Assembly: GCF_000622145.1 (NCBI RefSeq) | Contig: NZ_KK211402.1 | Span: forward strand, 87,069 to 151,068 | DNA length: 64,000 nt | From: Paracoccus yeei ATCC BAA-599 | GTDB lineage: Bacteria > Pseudomonadota > Alphaproteobacteria > Rhodobacterales > Rhodobacteraceae | Direction of reading: 5' to 3' | Shown: positions 44,302 to 55,966 of the stretch, in pieces | Numbering within the stretch: position 1 is the stretch's first letter | Layout of the letters: each line of letters opens with the position of its first letter | Program-made: the position numbers and the translations under genes | Notes under the pieces: model-generated | The model's input: the letters and a program-made list of their open reading frames with translations, nothing else | Databases searched by the model: none | Told to the model about the DNA's origin: nothing

Positions 44302-47300
44302 ACAGACCCTCCTTCAACCTGTCCGACTGGGCGCTGCACCATCGTTCCCTGGTGTGGTTCCTGCTGATCGTCTCGATGGTGGCGGGCACGCTCAGCTATC
44401 TGCGCCTGGGCCGCGAGGAGGACCCGAACTTCACCGTCAAGGTCATGGTGATCAGCGCCTCGCTGCCGGGCGCCACGATCACCGACACGCTGAACCAGGT
44501 GACGACCCGCATCGAAACCAAGCTCGAGGAACTGGACGAGCTGAAGTTCACCCGTTCGGTCACCATGCCGGGCCAGTCGGTCGTCTATCTGGAACTGGAC
44601 CCGACGATCCGCGGCCCCCAGGTTCCCGAGGTCTGGAAACGCGTCCGCAACATGATGTCCGACCTGCGCCCCGAGTTTCCGCAGGAATTCGGCGGCTTCC
44701 AGTTCAACGACGATTTCGGGGACGTCTACGGCAATATCTATGCCTTCACCGCGGACGGGTTCACGCATCGCGAATTGCGTGACCGGGTCGAGGATATCCG
44801 CAAGCAGGTCCAGGCCCTGCCCATGGCGGGCAAGACCTCGCTGCTGGGGGTGCGCAAGGAAGAGATCTATATCGAATTCTCGCTGGCGCGGCTGTCGGCC
44901 CTGGGCCTGAACCACAACCAGGTCGTGCAAAGCCTGGCGACCCAGAACGCCATCGCGCCGTCGGGCATCGTGCAGGCCGGGCCCGAGCAGGTGCTGGTGC
45001 GCGTCAGCGGCCAGTTCGACGACGCGGCCAGCATCGCGGCGGTCAACCTGCGGGTCGGCGACCGCTTCTTCAACATCGGCGACGTGGCCGTCGTGCGCCG
45101 CGGCTACGAGGACCCGCCCAGCGCGTTGTTCCGCCATGACGGGCGGGACGCCATCGGCATGCAGATCGGCATGCGCGACGGCGGCAACATCCTGGAATTC
45201 GGCAAGCAGGTCGATGCCCTGATGGAGCAGGTGGGCCGCAACCTGCCCATCGGGATCGAGATGGCCAAGTTCGCCGACCAGCCGCATGTGGTCAAGGACG
45301 CGGTCGGTCATTTCGTGCGCGCCCTGATCGAGGCGGTGGGCATCGTGCTGCTGGTCAGCTTCATCAGCCTGGGGTTGCGGGCAGGCCTTGTCGTGACGCT
45401 GACCATCCCGCTGGTGCTGGCCATCACCTTCGTCATCCTGGACGTCTACGGCATCACCTTGCAGCGGATCTCGCTGGGGGCGCTGATCATCGCCCTGGGG
45501 CTGCTGGTCGATGACGCCATGATCGCCATCGAAACGATGATCTCGCGCCTCGAGGTCGGCGAAAGCCTGGAGCACGCGGCCAGCTACGCCTGGACCTCGA
45601 TCGCCTTTCCGATGCTGACGGGCACGCTGGTCACGGTGGCGGGCTTCATCCCCATCGGCCTGAACAGCTCGGCAGCGGGCGAGTTCACCTTTTCGCTGTT
45701 CGTGGTGATCGCCGTCTCGCTGCTGGTCAGCTGGATCGTGGCGGTGCTGTTCGCGCCGCTTCTGGGCGCGACGCTGCTGTCGCCCAGCACCACGCACAAG
45801 GAGCAACGGGCCGGCCTGCTGCGGCGCGCGTTCCATCGCCTGCTGCTTTGGGGCATGCGGTTTCGGTGGACGACCATCGCGGTGACGCTGGCGGCCTTTC
45901 TGCTGTCGGTCTGGGGCATGCGCTTCGTCGAACAGCAGTTCTTCCCGACCTCGGACCGGACCGAGCTGATCGTGGACGTGACCGAGCGGGCCAATGCCTC
46001 GATCGCCAAGACCGACGAGTCCATCGCCCGGCTGGAAGCGTTCCTGAAGACCCAGGAAGAGGCGCTGTTCTTCACGTCCTATATCGGGCGCGGGGCGCCG
46101 CGCTTCATCCTGTCGATGGACGTGCCGACGCCCGGGCCCTACATGGGCCAGATCCTGATCCAGACCCCCCACCTTGCGGCGCGCGACCGGCTGACGGAGG
46201 CCATCGTGGATTTTTCGCGCCGCAGGCTGGTCGGCACGGACATCTATGTCAAGAACCTGGAAATCGGCCCCCCGGTCGGCAAGCCTGTGCAATACCGCGT
46301 GTCTTCGCCCGACCTGCAGGAGGCGCGCGATGCCGCCCGCGACCTGGCGGCGGTGCTGTCGCACGAGCCGCGGCTGCGCGACATCGCCCTCGACTGGAGC
46401 GAACCGGCCCGAGTCGTGCGGCTGCGCGTGAACCAGGACCTGGCGCGCAAGCTGGGCATCAGCAGCGAAGACATCTCGGCCGCGCTGGCCGGCACCTTCA
46501 CCGGGCGCGCCATCACCCAGCTGCGCGACGGGATCTTCCTGATCAACATCGTCGCCCGCGGCTCGGACGCCGATCGGACCTCTCTGGAATCGATCCAGAA
46601 CCTGCAACTGGCCACGGCGACCGGGACACCCATCCCCATCGCCGCCCTGGCCAGGCTGGAATATGCGACGGAACAGCCCCTGATCATGCAGCGGGACGGG
46701 CTGCCCACGGTCACCGTCAAGGCCGACATCGCCAGCGGCGAACAGCCCGCCACGCTGGTCAACGACCTGGCGGGAAGGATCGCCGAGTTCCAGGCCAGCC
46801 TGCCCGATCAGGTCCGCATCACCGTGGGCGGCACGGTCGAGACCTCGGCCGAAAGCCAGCAGCCCATCGCCGCCGTGGTCCCGATCATGCTGCTGATCAT
46901 GGCGCTGCTGGTGATGATCCAGATGCAAAGCTTTCGCCTGTCGCTGATCGTCTTTGCCGCGGCGCCGCTGGGCGTCATCGGGGTGGTGGCCGCGCTGCTG
47001 CCCTTCGGCGTGCCGATGGGCTTCGTCGCGATCCTGGGCATCCTGGCGCTGATCGGCATCCTGATCCGGAATTCGGTCATCCTGGTCCATGAGATCCAGG
47101 TCCTGATCGGCAAGGGTCACAGCCAATGGCAGGCCGTGTTCGAGGCCTCGGACAGCCGCGCCCGCCCGATCCTGCTGACCGCCGCCGCCGCCAGCCTGGC
47201 GCTGATCCCGATCTCGCGCCAGGTGTTCTGGGGGCCGATGGCCTTTGCGATGATGGGCGGAATCATCGCGGGCACGCTGGTCACCCTGGTCTTTGTGCCG

Positions 47301-47378
47301 GCGCTGTACTGCGCGGTCTTCGGGGTCGAGCCGCCCGAGGACCAGCCGGCGGGGCAGGAAAACGCCAACGCATCCTGA
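44298..47378 (+). CDS. RND efflux permease (AcrB/TriC-like)
   Basis: The 1026-residue inner-membrane pump uses the proton gradient. It has 12 predicted membrane helices, two large periplasmic loops and the proton-relay motif GLLVDDAMIAIE at about residues 400-411. The next typical segment is RARPILLTAAAASLALIP near the C-terminus. The operon lacks an outer-membrane channel, which would be encoded elsewhere. The substrate cannot be told; biocides or lipophilic compounds are typical. Confidence 0.95.
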   Translation: MNRPSFNLSDWALHHRSLVWFLLIVSMVAGTLSYLRLGREEDPNFTVKVMVISASLPGATITDTLNQVTTRIETKLEELDELKFTRSVTMPGQSVVYLELDPTIRGPQVPEVWKRVRNMMSDLRPEFPQEFGGFQFNDDFGDVYGNIYAFTADGFTHRELRDRVEDIRKQVQALPMAGKTSLLGVRKEEIYIEFSLARLSALGLNHNQVVQSLATQNAIAPSGIVQAGPEQVLVRVSGQFDDAASIAAVNLRVGDRFFNIGDVAVVRRGYEDPPSALFRHDGRDAIGMQIGMRDGGNILEFGKQVDALMEQVGRNLPIGIEMAKFADQPHVVKDAVGHFVRALIEAVGIVLLVSFISLGLRAGLVVTLTIPLVLAITFVILDVYGITLQRISLGALIIALGLLVDDAMIAIETMISRLEVGESLEHAASYAWTSIAFPMLTGTLVTVAGFIPIGLNSSAAGEFTFSLFVVIAVSLLVSWIVAVLFAPLLGATLLSPSTTHKEQRAGLLRRAFHRLLLWGMRFRWTTIAVTLAAFLLSVWGMRFVEQQFFPTSDRTELIVDVTERANASIAKTDESIARLEAFLKTQEEALFFTSYIGRGAPRFILSMDVPTPGPYMGQILIQTPHLAARDRLTEAIVDFSRRRLVGTDIYVKNLEIGPPVGKPVQYRVSSPDLQEARDAARDLAAVLSHEPRLRDIALDWSEPARVVRLRVNQDLARKLGISSEDISAALAGTFTGRAITQLRDGIFLINIVARGSDADRTSLESIQNLQLATATGTPIPIAALARLEYATEQPLIMQRDGLPTVTVKADIASGEQPATLVNDLAGRIAEFQASLPDQVRITVGGTVETSAESQQPIAAVVPIMLLIMALLVMIQMQSFRLSLIVFAAAPLGVIGVVAALLPFGVPMGFVAILGILALIGILIRNSVILVHEIQVLIGKGHSQWQAVFEASDSRARPILLTAAAASLALIPISRQVFWGPMAFAMMGGIIAGTLVTLVFVPALYCAVFGVEPPEDQPAGQENANAS

Positions 47379-47646
47379 CGGCGCCGGAAGGTGGCGCAGA
47401 GGAAGCCTCGTGTTTTGCCGATGGCGCTGCCGGACGGTTGCGCCATACCGCGCTACGGTCGAAGGCGCGGGCGGCGGCCCGGCTTCCAAGCACGGCAGGC
47501 TCCCCCAATTGTGCAAACGCGAACGCTGGGTGCAGCATCCCCTGCTCCGGGGGTCGCGCCGAACGGGACCGTTCCGGCGCCTGGCCGCGCGCCTCTGCGC
47601 AGCCGGATTGGTCGAAGCGGCACCCCGGGCGCCGCTCCTCGGGGGA
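47379..47646. other. Intergenic region between RND operon and recQ
   Basis: This 268-bp stretch separates the convergent RND pump and recQ genes. A CCGCGC/GCGCGG hairpin with an 11-nt loop lies near 47449-47472, but it has no T-tract. I see no gene in it. Confidence 0.5.
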
Positions 47647-49670
<2,024 letters not shown>

Positions 49671-49671
<1 letters not shown>

Positions 49672-49964
49672 CAGAAGCCGTAGAACCACATCGCGTTGTT
49701 GGCTAGCGCACGCTGCGCGATGATGATGATGATGAACACCACCAGGGGCGCCAGATCCAGCCCGCCGGTGTTGGGCAGGATGGCGCGGACCGGGGCATAG
49801 ACCGGCTCGAGCAGGCGGTTCAGCCCGTTCCAGATCTGCCAGACCAGCGGCTGGCGCAGGTTCAGCACCTGAAAGTTGATCAGCCAGGACATGATGATAT
49901 GGGCGATCATCACGAACCACACCACGTCCAGTATCAGCATCAGTGCTTCGTAAAGCGTGCCCAT
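49671..49964 (-). CDS. YggT family membrane protein
   Basis: The 97-residue product has two membrane helices (LILDVVWFVMIAHIIMSWLI and APLVVFIIIIIAQRAL) separated by NGLNRLLEPVYAPVRAILPNTGGLDL, matching YggT. Family members are suggested to act in osmotic or turgor responses or division. It is co-transcribed with recQ (1-base overlap). The ATG at 49964 was chosen because the family start follows. Confidence 0.9.
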
Positions 49965-50096
49965 CGCATCCTCGCCGGGGTTTCCGGGGGGAGAGGTAAG
50001 CCAGCCGCCCCCTTTTCGCAAGCCGTGACGCCGCAGCGTCCCGATTGACGCCCCTGGGCGTCTTGGCTAGCCCCGCCCCGTCAAGGAGGGCCCGCC

Positions 50097-50669
50097 ATGT
50101 ATCCGATGCTGCGCTTTGCCAAGGAAATGCTGAAGTTCGGCCGCAAGCCCCGGATCGGGATGCTGGTTGCCCATGTCTCGACCCACCGCTGCTGGCCCTG
50201 GGACCTCGACCCCTGGGTCGAGTTGAACAACGGCCGCACGCTGACGCTTTACGACCTGGGTCGGGTGCCGCTGGTGGTGCGGACCGGGATCATCGCCACG
50301 CTGCGCCGGCAGGGCTGGGGCATCACGGTCGCGGGCAATTCGGTGCGCTATCGCCGCCGCATCCGGGCGTTCCACCGCTTTACCATGGTGTCGCGCACGC
50401 TGGGCTGGGACGGGCGCTTCCTGTACATGGAACAAAGCATGTGGCGGCGGGGCGAATGCTGCAACCACATGCTGCTGCGCGGGGCGTTCACCGGCCCGGG
50501 CGGCATCGTCTCACCCGCCGAGGTGATGCAGGCGGCCGGCGCCGACCCCGACAGCCCGCCCCTGCCCGACTGGGTCAGGGCCTGGATCGCAGCCGATGCG
50601 CAACGGCCCTGGCCGCCCGTCCTGCCCGAGCTTGCCCCCGAAGACCGGGGCGGCGACCTGCCGGGCTGA
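50097..50669 (+). CDS. Acyl-CoA thioesterase-like protein (hotdog fold)
   Basis: The 190-residue product resembles the 4HBT/THEM6-like family: DPWVELNNGRTLTLYDLGR is the usual D-x-D-x-x-x-H-x-N-N variant, and the later MVSRTLGWDGRFLYMEQ fits the hotdog sheet. A catalytic Asp is likely in this motif. The substrate is not known. GGAGG lies before the start. It stands alone on plus. Confidence 0.75.
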   Translation: MYPMLRFAKEMLKFGRKPRIGMLVAHVSTHRCWPWDLDPWVELNNGRTLTLYDLGRVPLVVRTGIIATLRRQGWGITVAGNSVRYRRRIRAFHRFTMVSRTLGWDGRFLYMEQSMWRRGECCNHMLLRGAFTGPGGIVSPAEVMQAAGADPDSPPLPDWVRAWIAADAQRPWPPVLPELAPEDRGGDLPG

Positions 50670-50749
50670 GGGTTCTTTCCACCGTCACCCACCGCCGCTA
50701 GGGTTGCGCGAAAGCGCCCCGCAGGGCGCATCGCCGGACGGGACGGGAC

Positions 50750-52108
50750 ATGGACAAGCGCAGGATCTGGGGCTGGTGGTTCTTTGACTGGGCCAGCCAG
50801 CCCTATGCCACCTTGCTGACCACCTTCATCTTTCCGGTCTATTTCAGCGAGGTCGCGCGCCAGCATTTCGTCGGCCAGGGCCTGACCCCCGAGGCGGCGG
50901 CGGCCCAGACCCAGACGCTGTGGGGCTATGGGCTGGCGATCAGCGGGGCGGTGATCGCGCTGCTCGCGCCGCTTCTGGGGGCCATCGCCGACAGTTCGGG
51001 CCGGCGCATCGTGTGGATATACATGTTCTCGGCGCTTTATGTCGCGGGCGCCTGGGGGCTGTGGTTCCTGACGCCGCAGGCCCCGCAGCTTTATCTGGCC
51101 GTGTTCTGTTTCGGCATCGGCCTGATCGGATCGGAATTCGCCACCATCTTCACCAACGCGCTGCTGCCCGGCCTTGCCTCGCGCGAGGAAACCGGCCGCG
51201 TCTCGGGCTCGGGCATGGCCTTCGGCTATCTGGGCGGCGTGATCGCGCTGTTCGTCATGCTGCTGTTTCTGGCCGAAAGCGCCCAGACCGGGCGCACGCT
51301 GATCGGGATCCCGCCGATCCTGGGCCTGGACCCGGCGGCGCGCGAAGGCGCCCGCGCGGCCGGGCCCTTCACCGCGCTGTGGTATCTGGTCTTCATGATC
51401 CCCTTTTTCCTGTGGCTGCGCGAGACGCCCGTGCCCCGGCGCCGGCTGCGGCTGCGCGCGGCCCTGGGGGACCTGTGGCGGCTGATCCGGGGCCTGCGCC
51501 GGCGTCCGTCGCTGAGCGCCTTTCTGCTGTCGTCGATGTTCTCGCGCGACGCGCTGAACGGGCTTTACGCCTTTGGCGGACTTTACGCGGGCGCGGTGCT
51601 GCACTGGCCGGTGATCCTGTCGGGCATCTTCGGGATCGTCGCCGCCATCTCGGCCGCGGTCATCAGCTGGATCGGCGGCCGGGCGGACCGCCGCTGGGGC
51701 CCGAAAGCCGTGACGGCGGCCTGCACGCTGGTCCTGATCCTGGTCTGCACCATCGTCGTCGGCATGGACCGCAGCCAGGTCCTGGGCATTCCGCTGACGC
51801 CCGGATCGCGGCTGCCCGACGCGCTGTTCTTCGTCTGCGGGGCGCTGATCGGCGGCGCGGGCGGCGTGCTGCAATCGGCCGGCCGCACGCTGGTCGTCCT
51901 GCACACCAGCCCCGACCGCGCGACCGAGGTCTTTGGCCTTTACGCGCTTTCGGGCAAGGCCACGACCTTTCTGGCGCCCTTCCTGATCGCGCTGGTCACC
52001 GATTTCAGCGGCAATCTGCGCCTTGGCATCTCTCCGTTGATCGTGATGTTCCTTCTGTCGCTGGTTTTGCTAATCTGGGTCAAAGCAAAAGGAGAGGCCG
52101 AGCCGTGA
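50750..52108 (+). CDS. MFS transporter (UMF1/Atg22-like)
   Basis: The 452-residue product has 11-12 predicted membrane helices. It starts WGWWFFDWASQPYATLLTTFIFPVYF, which is typical of the UMF1/Atg22 subgroup of the major facilitator superfamily, and has LLGAIADSSGRR in loop 2-3. The substrate is unknown. It overlaps the mepA start (GTGA), so these are co-translated. Confidence 0.88.
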   Translation: MDKRRIWGWWFFDWASQPYATLLTTFIFPVYFSEVARQHFVGQGLTPEAAAAQTQTLWGYGLAISGAVIALLAPLLGAIADSSGRRIVWIYMFSALYVAGAWGLWFLTPQAPQLYLAVFCFGIGLIGSEFATIFTNALLPGLASREETGRVSGSGMAFGYLGGVIALFVMLLFLAESAQTGRTLIGIPPILGLDPAAREGARAAGPFTALWYLVFMIPFFLWLRETPVPRRRLRLRAALGDLWRLIRGLRRRPSLSAFLLSSMFSRDALNGLYAFGGLYAGAVLHWPVILSGIFGIVAAISAAVISWIGGRADRRWGPKAVTAACTLVLILVCTIVVGMDRSQVLGIPLTPGSRLPDALFFVCGALIGGAGGVLQSAGRTLVVLHTSPDRATEVFGLYALSGKATTFLAPFLIALVTDFSGNLRLGISPLIVMFLLSLVLLIWVKAKGEAEP

Positions 52109-52968
52109 TCCGCACATTCCTGACCGCAGCGGCCCTGGCCGTCGCGGCCGCCCTGTCTGTTTCAGCCGATCCGCTGGCCAAGGACGTGTTCGGCACCACG
52201 CCGGGGCCGACCGGCGGCGCGCCGGCCGCCATCGGCTTTTATTCCAAAGGCTGCGTCTCGGGCGCGGTTGAACTGCCGGAAACCGGCCCCACCTGGCAGG
52301 CCATGCGCCTGTCCAGGAACCGCAACTGGGGCCATCCCGAGCTGGTCGGCTTCCTGATCGGCCTGTCGCAGGCCGCCCGCCAGGCCGGCTGGCCGGGCCT
52401 TTACATCGGCGACATGAGCCAGCCGCGCGGCGGCCCGATGATGACGGGCCATGCCAGCCACCAGCTTGGGCTGGACGCCGACATCTGGATGCTGCCGCCG
52501 CAAACCCTGTCGCTGACGCCCGCCCAGCGCGAAAAGATCAGCTCGCAATCGGTGGTGAACAAGGCCGGCACCGGCCCGTCGGCGCTGTGGAGCACGGCGC
52601 ATATGCAGATCATCCGCGCCGCCGCCCGCGATCCGCGGGTCGAGCGCATCTTCGTCGATCCCGTCGCCAAGGTCGAGATGTGCCGGATGGAGCGCGGCAA
52701 CCGGGCCTGGCTGAACAAGGTGCGTCCGATCAACGCCCATGACTATCATTTCCACGTCCGGCTGTCCTGCCCGCCCGGCTCGGCCTGCCGGGTGCAGGAC
52801 CCGCCGCCGCCCGGCGACGGCTGCGAGGAAGCCGCCGAATGGATCCGCAACAGGATCGACCCCAGCCGCGTCAAGCCGGTGCCGCCCGACCCGAACTATC
52901 GCCACCCCCGCAGCTATCGACTCAGCGAGATGCCCCGCCAATGCCAGGCCGTCGCCACCGCCCGCTAG
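52105..52968 (+). CDS. mepA: Penicillin-insensitive murein endopeptidase
   Basis: The 287-residue protein cuts the D-Ala-mDAP bond between peptidoglycan strands. It has a signal peptide (TFLTAAALAVAAALSVSA) and the metal-ligand motifs GHASHQLGLDADIWM and HDYHFHVRLSCP. The start is GTG at 52105. Its gene overlaps that of the phytase-like esterase (28 bp) and the MFS gene (4 bp). Confidence 0.95.
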   Translation: MIRTFLTAAALAVAAALSVSADPLAKDVFGTTPGPTGGAPAAIGFYSKGCVSGAVELPETGPTWQAMRLSRNRNWGHPELVGFLIGLSQAARQAGWPGLYIGDMSQPRGGPMMTGHASHQLGLDADIWMLPPQTLSLTPAQREKISSQSVVNKAGTGPSALWSTAHMQIIRAAARDPRVERIFVDPVAKVEMCRMERGNRAWLNKVRPINAHDYHFHVRLSCPPGSACRVQDPPPPGDGCEEAAEWIRNRIDPSRVKPVPPDPNYRHPRSYRLSEMPRQCQAVATAR

Positions 52969-53924
52969 GGGCATCGGGCGCGGTCCTGCGGCAGCCGGTC
53001 CGGTCCCTGACGGGGATCGCGCTGGCGCTCGCGGTCGTGCTGGTGTCGCTGACCAATCCCGTCGCCGGCCAGGGGGCGACTGGGCACGACCCCGCCGCCC
53101 TGGCCCCGCGCGTCGACCATCTCGGCACCTATGTCTGGCACATCGACGCGCCCGACTTCGGCGGGTTCTCGGGCCTTGATCTGCGCGAGGACGGCAGCCG
53201 CTTTACCGCGCTGTCGGACCGGGCGACGCTGCGCTGGGGCCGCATCCTGCGCGACGCCCAGGGCCGGATCGAAGGGGTCGAGGCCACCGGCCACGCCCGG
53301 TTGAAGGACAGCGAGGGGCGCAAGCTTGCCCCCGGCTGGCGCGGCGACAGCGAGGGACTGGCGGTGGGATCGGACGGCCGGCTCTGGATCAGCTTCGAGG
53401 GGCTGACCCGCGTCGTCCTGCACGACCGCGCCGAAAACCCCGCCCAGCCCCTGCCCCGCCCCGCCGCCTTCAAGGCGATGCAGCGCAATTCCTCGCTGGA
53501 ATCGCTGGCCATCCTGCCAGACGGCACGCTGCTGGCGATCCCCGAACGGTCCGGCGCGCTGCATCGGCCGTTCCCGGTCTGGCGCTATCGCGACGGCGCC
53601 TGGGATCAGCCCTTTTCCATTCCGCGCAGCGGCAACTGGCTGGCGGTCGATGCCGATGTCGGCCCCGACGGCCGGCTTTACCTGCTGGAGCGCGATTTCA
53701 TGGGCCTTTTGGGGTTCCGCACCCGCCTGCGCCGCTTTGACCTGTCCGACGCGGGCGTCTCGGGGGAACAGGTGCTGCTGACCTCCTATCCGCTGCAATA
53801 CGACAATCTGGAGGGGCTCGCGGTCTGGCAGGACGGACAAGGCATCCGCGTCACGATGATTTCGGACGACAATTTCAGCCGCTTGCAGCGCACCGAACTG
53901 GTCGAATACCGTATCACCGACTGA
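52941..53924 (+). CDS. Esterase-like protein of the phytase-like family
   Basis: The 327-residue product has a signal peptide-like segment (GIALALAVVLVSLTNPVAG) and the family-typical FSGLDLREDGSRFTALSDRA, followed by RGDSEGLAVGSDGRLWISFEG and NLEGLAVWQDGQG. It looks like a beta-propeller esterase-like protein. The ATG at 52941 overlaps the end of mepA. Its substrate is unknown. Confidence 0.85.
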   Translation: MPGRRHRPLGASGAVLRQPVRSLTGIALALAVVLVSLTNPVAGQGATGHDPAALAPRVDHLGTYVWHIDAPDFGGFSGLDLREDGSRFTALSDRATLRWGRILRDAQGRIEGVEATGHARLKDSEGRKLAPGWRGDSEGLAVGSDGRLWISFEGLTRVVLHDRAENPAQPLPRPAAFKAMQRNSSLESLAILPDGTLLAIPERSGALHRPFPVWRYRDGAWDQPFSIPRSGNWLAVDADVGPDGRLYLLERDFMGLLGFRTRLRRFDLSDAGVSGEQVLLTSYPLQYDNLEGLAVWQDGQGIRVTMISDDNFSRLQRTELVEYRITD

Positions 53925-53938
53925 TCCGCTGGGGACCC

Positions 53939-55069
53939 ATGCCGATTGCCGCCATCACCCAAGCCCTTGATCGCGGCATCGACGCCGCCCTGGCCGACGA
54001 GCGTATCGTCGGCTGCGTGGTCCTGCTGGCGCAGGGCGGCCGCACCCTGTATTCCCGCGCCGCCGGGATGGCCGACCGAGAGGCCGGGCGCGCCATGACT
54101 CCGGACATCTGGCTGCGCTATGCCTCGGTCACCAAGCCATTCACCACCATGGCCGCCCTGCGGCTGATGGCGCAGGGCCGGCTGTCGCCCGACGACCCGG
54201 TGACGCGCCACCTGCCCGATTTTCGCCCGGCGCTGCCGGACGGCAGCCGGCCGACGATCACCGTGGCGCAACTGATGGCCCATATGGCGGGGCTTGACTA
54301 CGGCTTTGCCCAGCCGCCGGGCGGACCCTATGCGCGGGCCGGGGTGTCGGACGGCATCGGCGACACCGGAATCACCCTGGCCGAGAACCTGCGCCGCATC
54401 GCCTCGGTCCCCCTGGACCGGGCGCCGGGGGAAGGCTGGCGTTATTCCGTGGCGACCGATGTGCTGGGCGCGGTGATCGAATCGGTCATGGACCAGCCCC
54501 TGCCCCAGGCCATGCGCGCGCTCGTGACCGAGCCGCTGGCGCTCGAGGCCGACTTCCTGGCCGACCCGGCCCGGCTGGCGGCGAACTATGCCGACGCCCG
54601 GCCCCGCCCCTTGCGGATGCAGGGCCTGACCCGGGTGCCGATCCCGGGCTCGGACGGCCTGATGTTTTCCTATCTGCCGGAGCGCGCGACGGACCCCGAC
54701 GCCTATCCTTCGGGCGGCGGCGGCATGTCGGGGACGGCGCGGGCGGCGCTGGCGCTTCTCGAGGCGCTGCGGGCCGGACCCTTCCTGCCCGACGCCCTGC
54801 GCCGCGCCGCGCTGCAAAACCGCATCGCCGGGCCGCACCCGATGCGCGGGCCCGGCTGGGGTCACGCCTGGGCGGGTGCGGTCCTGGCCGATCCGGCGGC
54901 GGCGGGACTGGACCTTGCCCCCAGCAGCCTCAGCTGGGGCGGGATCTATGGCCACAGCTGGATGATCGAGCCATCGCGCGACCTGACGTTGCTGGCCATG
55001 ACCAACACCGCGACCGAAGGGATGAACGGCGCCTTTGCCGTGGAAATGGCCGCCGCCCTGATGCAATAG
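53939..55069 (+). CDS. Serine hydrolase (beta-lactamase/DD-peptidase class C family)
   Basis: The 376-residue product has the catalytic SxxK in LRYASVTKPFTTMAALRLM and a later YSVATDVLG that would supply the second motif (YxN variant). It ends HSWMIEPSRDLTLLAMTNT, fitting the H/KxG motif. It has no signal peptide. It may be an esterase or a peptidase. It lies 14 bp after the esterase-like gene, so it is probably in the same unit. Confidence 0.85.
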   Translation: MPIAAITQALDRGIDAALADERIVGCVVLLAQGGRTLYSRAAGMADREAGRAMTPDIWLRYASVTKPFTTMAALRLMAQGRLSPDDPVTRHLPDFRPALPDGSRPTITVAQLMAHMAGLDYGFAQPPGGPYARAGVSDGIGDTGITLAENLRRIASVPLDRAPGEGWRYSVATDVLGAVIESVMDQPLPQAMRALVTEPLALEADFLADPARLAANYADARPRPLRMQGLTRVPIPGSDGLMFSYLPERATDPDAYPSGGGGMSGTARAALALLEALRAGPFLPDALRRAALQNRIAGPHPMRGPGWGHAWAGAVLADPAAAGLDLAPSSLSWGGIYGHSWMIEPSRDLTLLAMTNTATEGMNGAFAVEMAAALMQ

Positions 55070-55158
55070 GCGTTGACAGCCGCCCCGCGCGGAGCTTATG
55101 CGGCCCTGCCCCGAAGACGGGGCCGAGTCTCCGCGACCTTGTCAAAACGGAATCCAAC

Positions 55159-55779
55159 ATGTCCCGCATCCTGCCCGGCGTCATCGCCATGGCCATCGTC
55201 GTGGTGGCCTCGAACATCCTGGTCCAGCATCTGCTGGGCGACTGGCTGACCTGGGGGGCGCTGACCTACCCCGTGGCCTTCCTGGTCACCGACATCATGA
55301 ACCGGGTCTATGGCGCCCAGGCCGCGCGGCGCGTGGTCTTTGCGGGTTTCATCACGGGCGTCCTGTGTTCGGTCGTCGCCGCCGGCTTCGACAAGACCAC
55401 GCTGCGCATCGCGGTGGCTTCGGGCGCCGCGTTCCTTTCGGCGCAGCTGATGGACATCACAATCTTCAACCAGTTGCGAAAATACAACTGGTGGCTACCA
55501 CCCCTTGCGGGCAGCCTGGTCGGCTCGGTGCTGGATACCGCCGTCTTTTTCACCATCGCCTTTTCGTCGGGACTGACGCCGCTGTTTCCCGGCGACGACG
55601 TTTCCTGGGCAAATGAACTGGTTCCGATGCTGGGCCATGGCCCCGTTCAGCCGCTGTGGGTTTCCTTGGCAGTTGCCGATTGGTTGGTCAAAATGGCCCA
55701 GGCGATCGTCGCCCTGATCCCCTTCCGGATCATCGTCGGAAATTTGATCGAGAGACGGTCCAAATTCATTGACTGTTAA
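55159..55779 (+). CDS. Queuosine precursor transporter (YhhQ/VUT family)
   Basis: The 206-residue membrane protein has six predicted helices and matches the VUT/YhhQ family: TYPVAFLVTDIMNRVYG, SGAAFLSAQLMDITIFNQLRK, GSLVGSVLDTAVFFTIAF. It imports 7-cyano- or 7-aminomethyl-7-deazaguanine for queuosine in tRNA. No preQ1 riboswitch was seen in the 89 bp upstream. It precedes the structured RNA at 55820. Confidence 0.92.
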   Translation: MSRILPGVIAMAIVVVASNILVQHLLGDWLTWGALTYPVAFLVTDIMNRVYGAQAARRVVFAGFITGVLCSVVAAGFDKTTLRIAVASGAAFLSAQLMDITIFNQLRKYNWWLPPLAGSLVGSVLDTAVFFTIAFSSGLTPLFPGDDVSWANELVPMLGHGPVQPLWVSLAVADWLVKMAQAIVALIPFRIIVGNLIERRSKFIDC

Positions 55780-55833
55780 GACCGCTGTGGCAGGCTCAAC
55801 CCATACGGCAACACATTGAAAGGAGGTGGTCCA

Positions 55834-55890
55834 GTGTCGAGAGTGATAGTGGAGAGAGGTGTCGGGACAGTCAGGGGGGCCGTGGCCTAA
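55834..55890 (+). CDS. 18-codon ORF in the structured RNA
   Basis: A GTG start seven bases after the perfect GGAGG opens an ORF encoding MSRVIVERGVGTVRGAVA, then TAA. The first codons include AGA, ATA and AGA, which are rare in this high-GC genome. Its ribosome-binding site is inside the closing stem of the RNA, so translation would be off unless the stem opens. It may be a leader peptide or a by-product of a conserved RNA sequence. Confidence 0.45.
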   Translation: MSRVIVERGVGTVRGAVA

Positions 55891-55966
55891 GGGCAGCCCC
55901 AAGGGTCGTGAACCCTGACTGGGACGGTGGGCACCAACCCTAACCGGACCATCTCCTTGGATCTCG

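Noticed and set aside
43347..47516. 1389-codon minus-strand ORF opposite the RND operon
   Set aside because: Same mirror-frame artefact. The plus strand encodes clear adaptor and pump proteins.
47281..47538. 85-codon minus ORF in the RND-recQ gap
   Set aside because: It overlaps the 3' end of the RND pump gene and has no ribosome-binding site or recognisable features.
55070..55158. preQ1 riboswitch before the queuosine precursor transporter
   Set aside because: I looked for the short preQ1 core patterns and found no match in the 89-bp leader.
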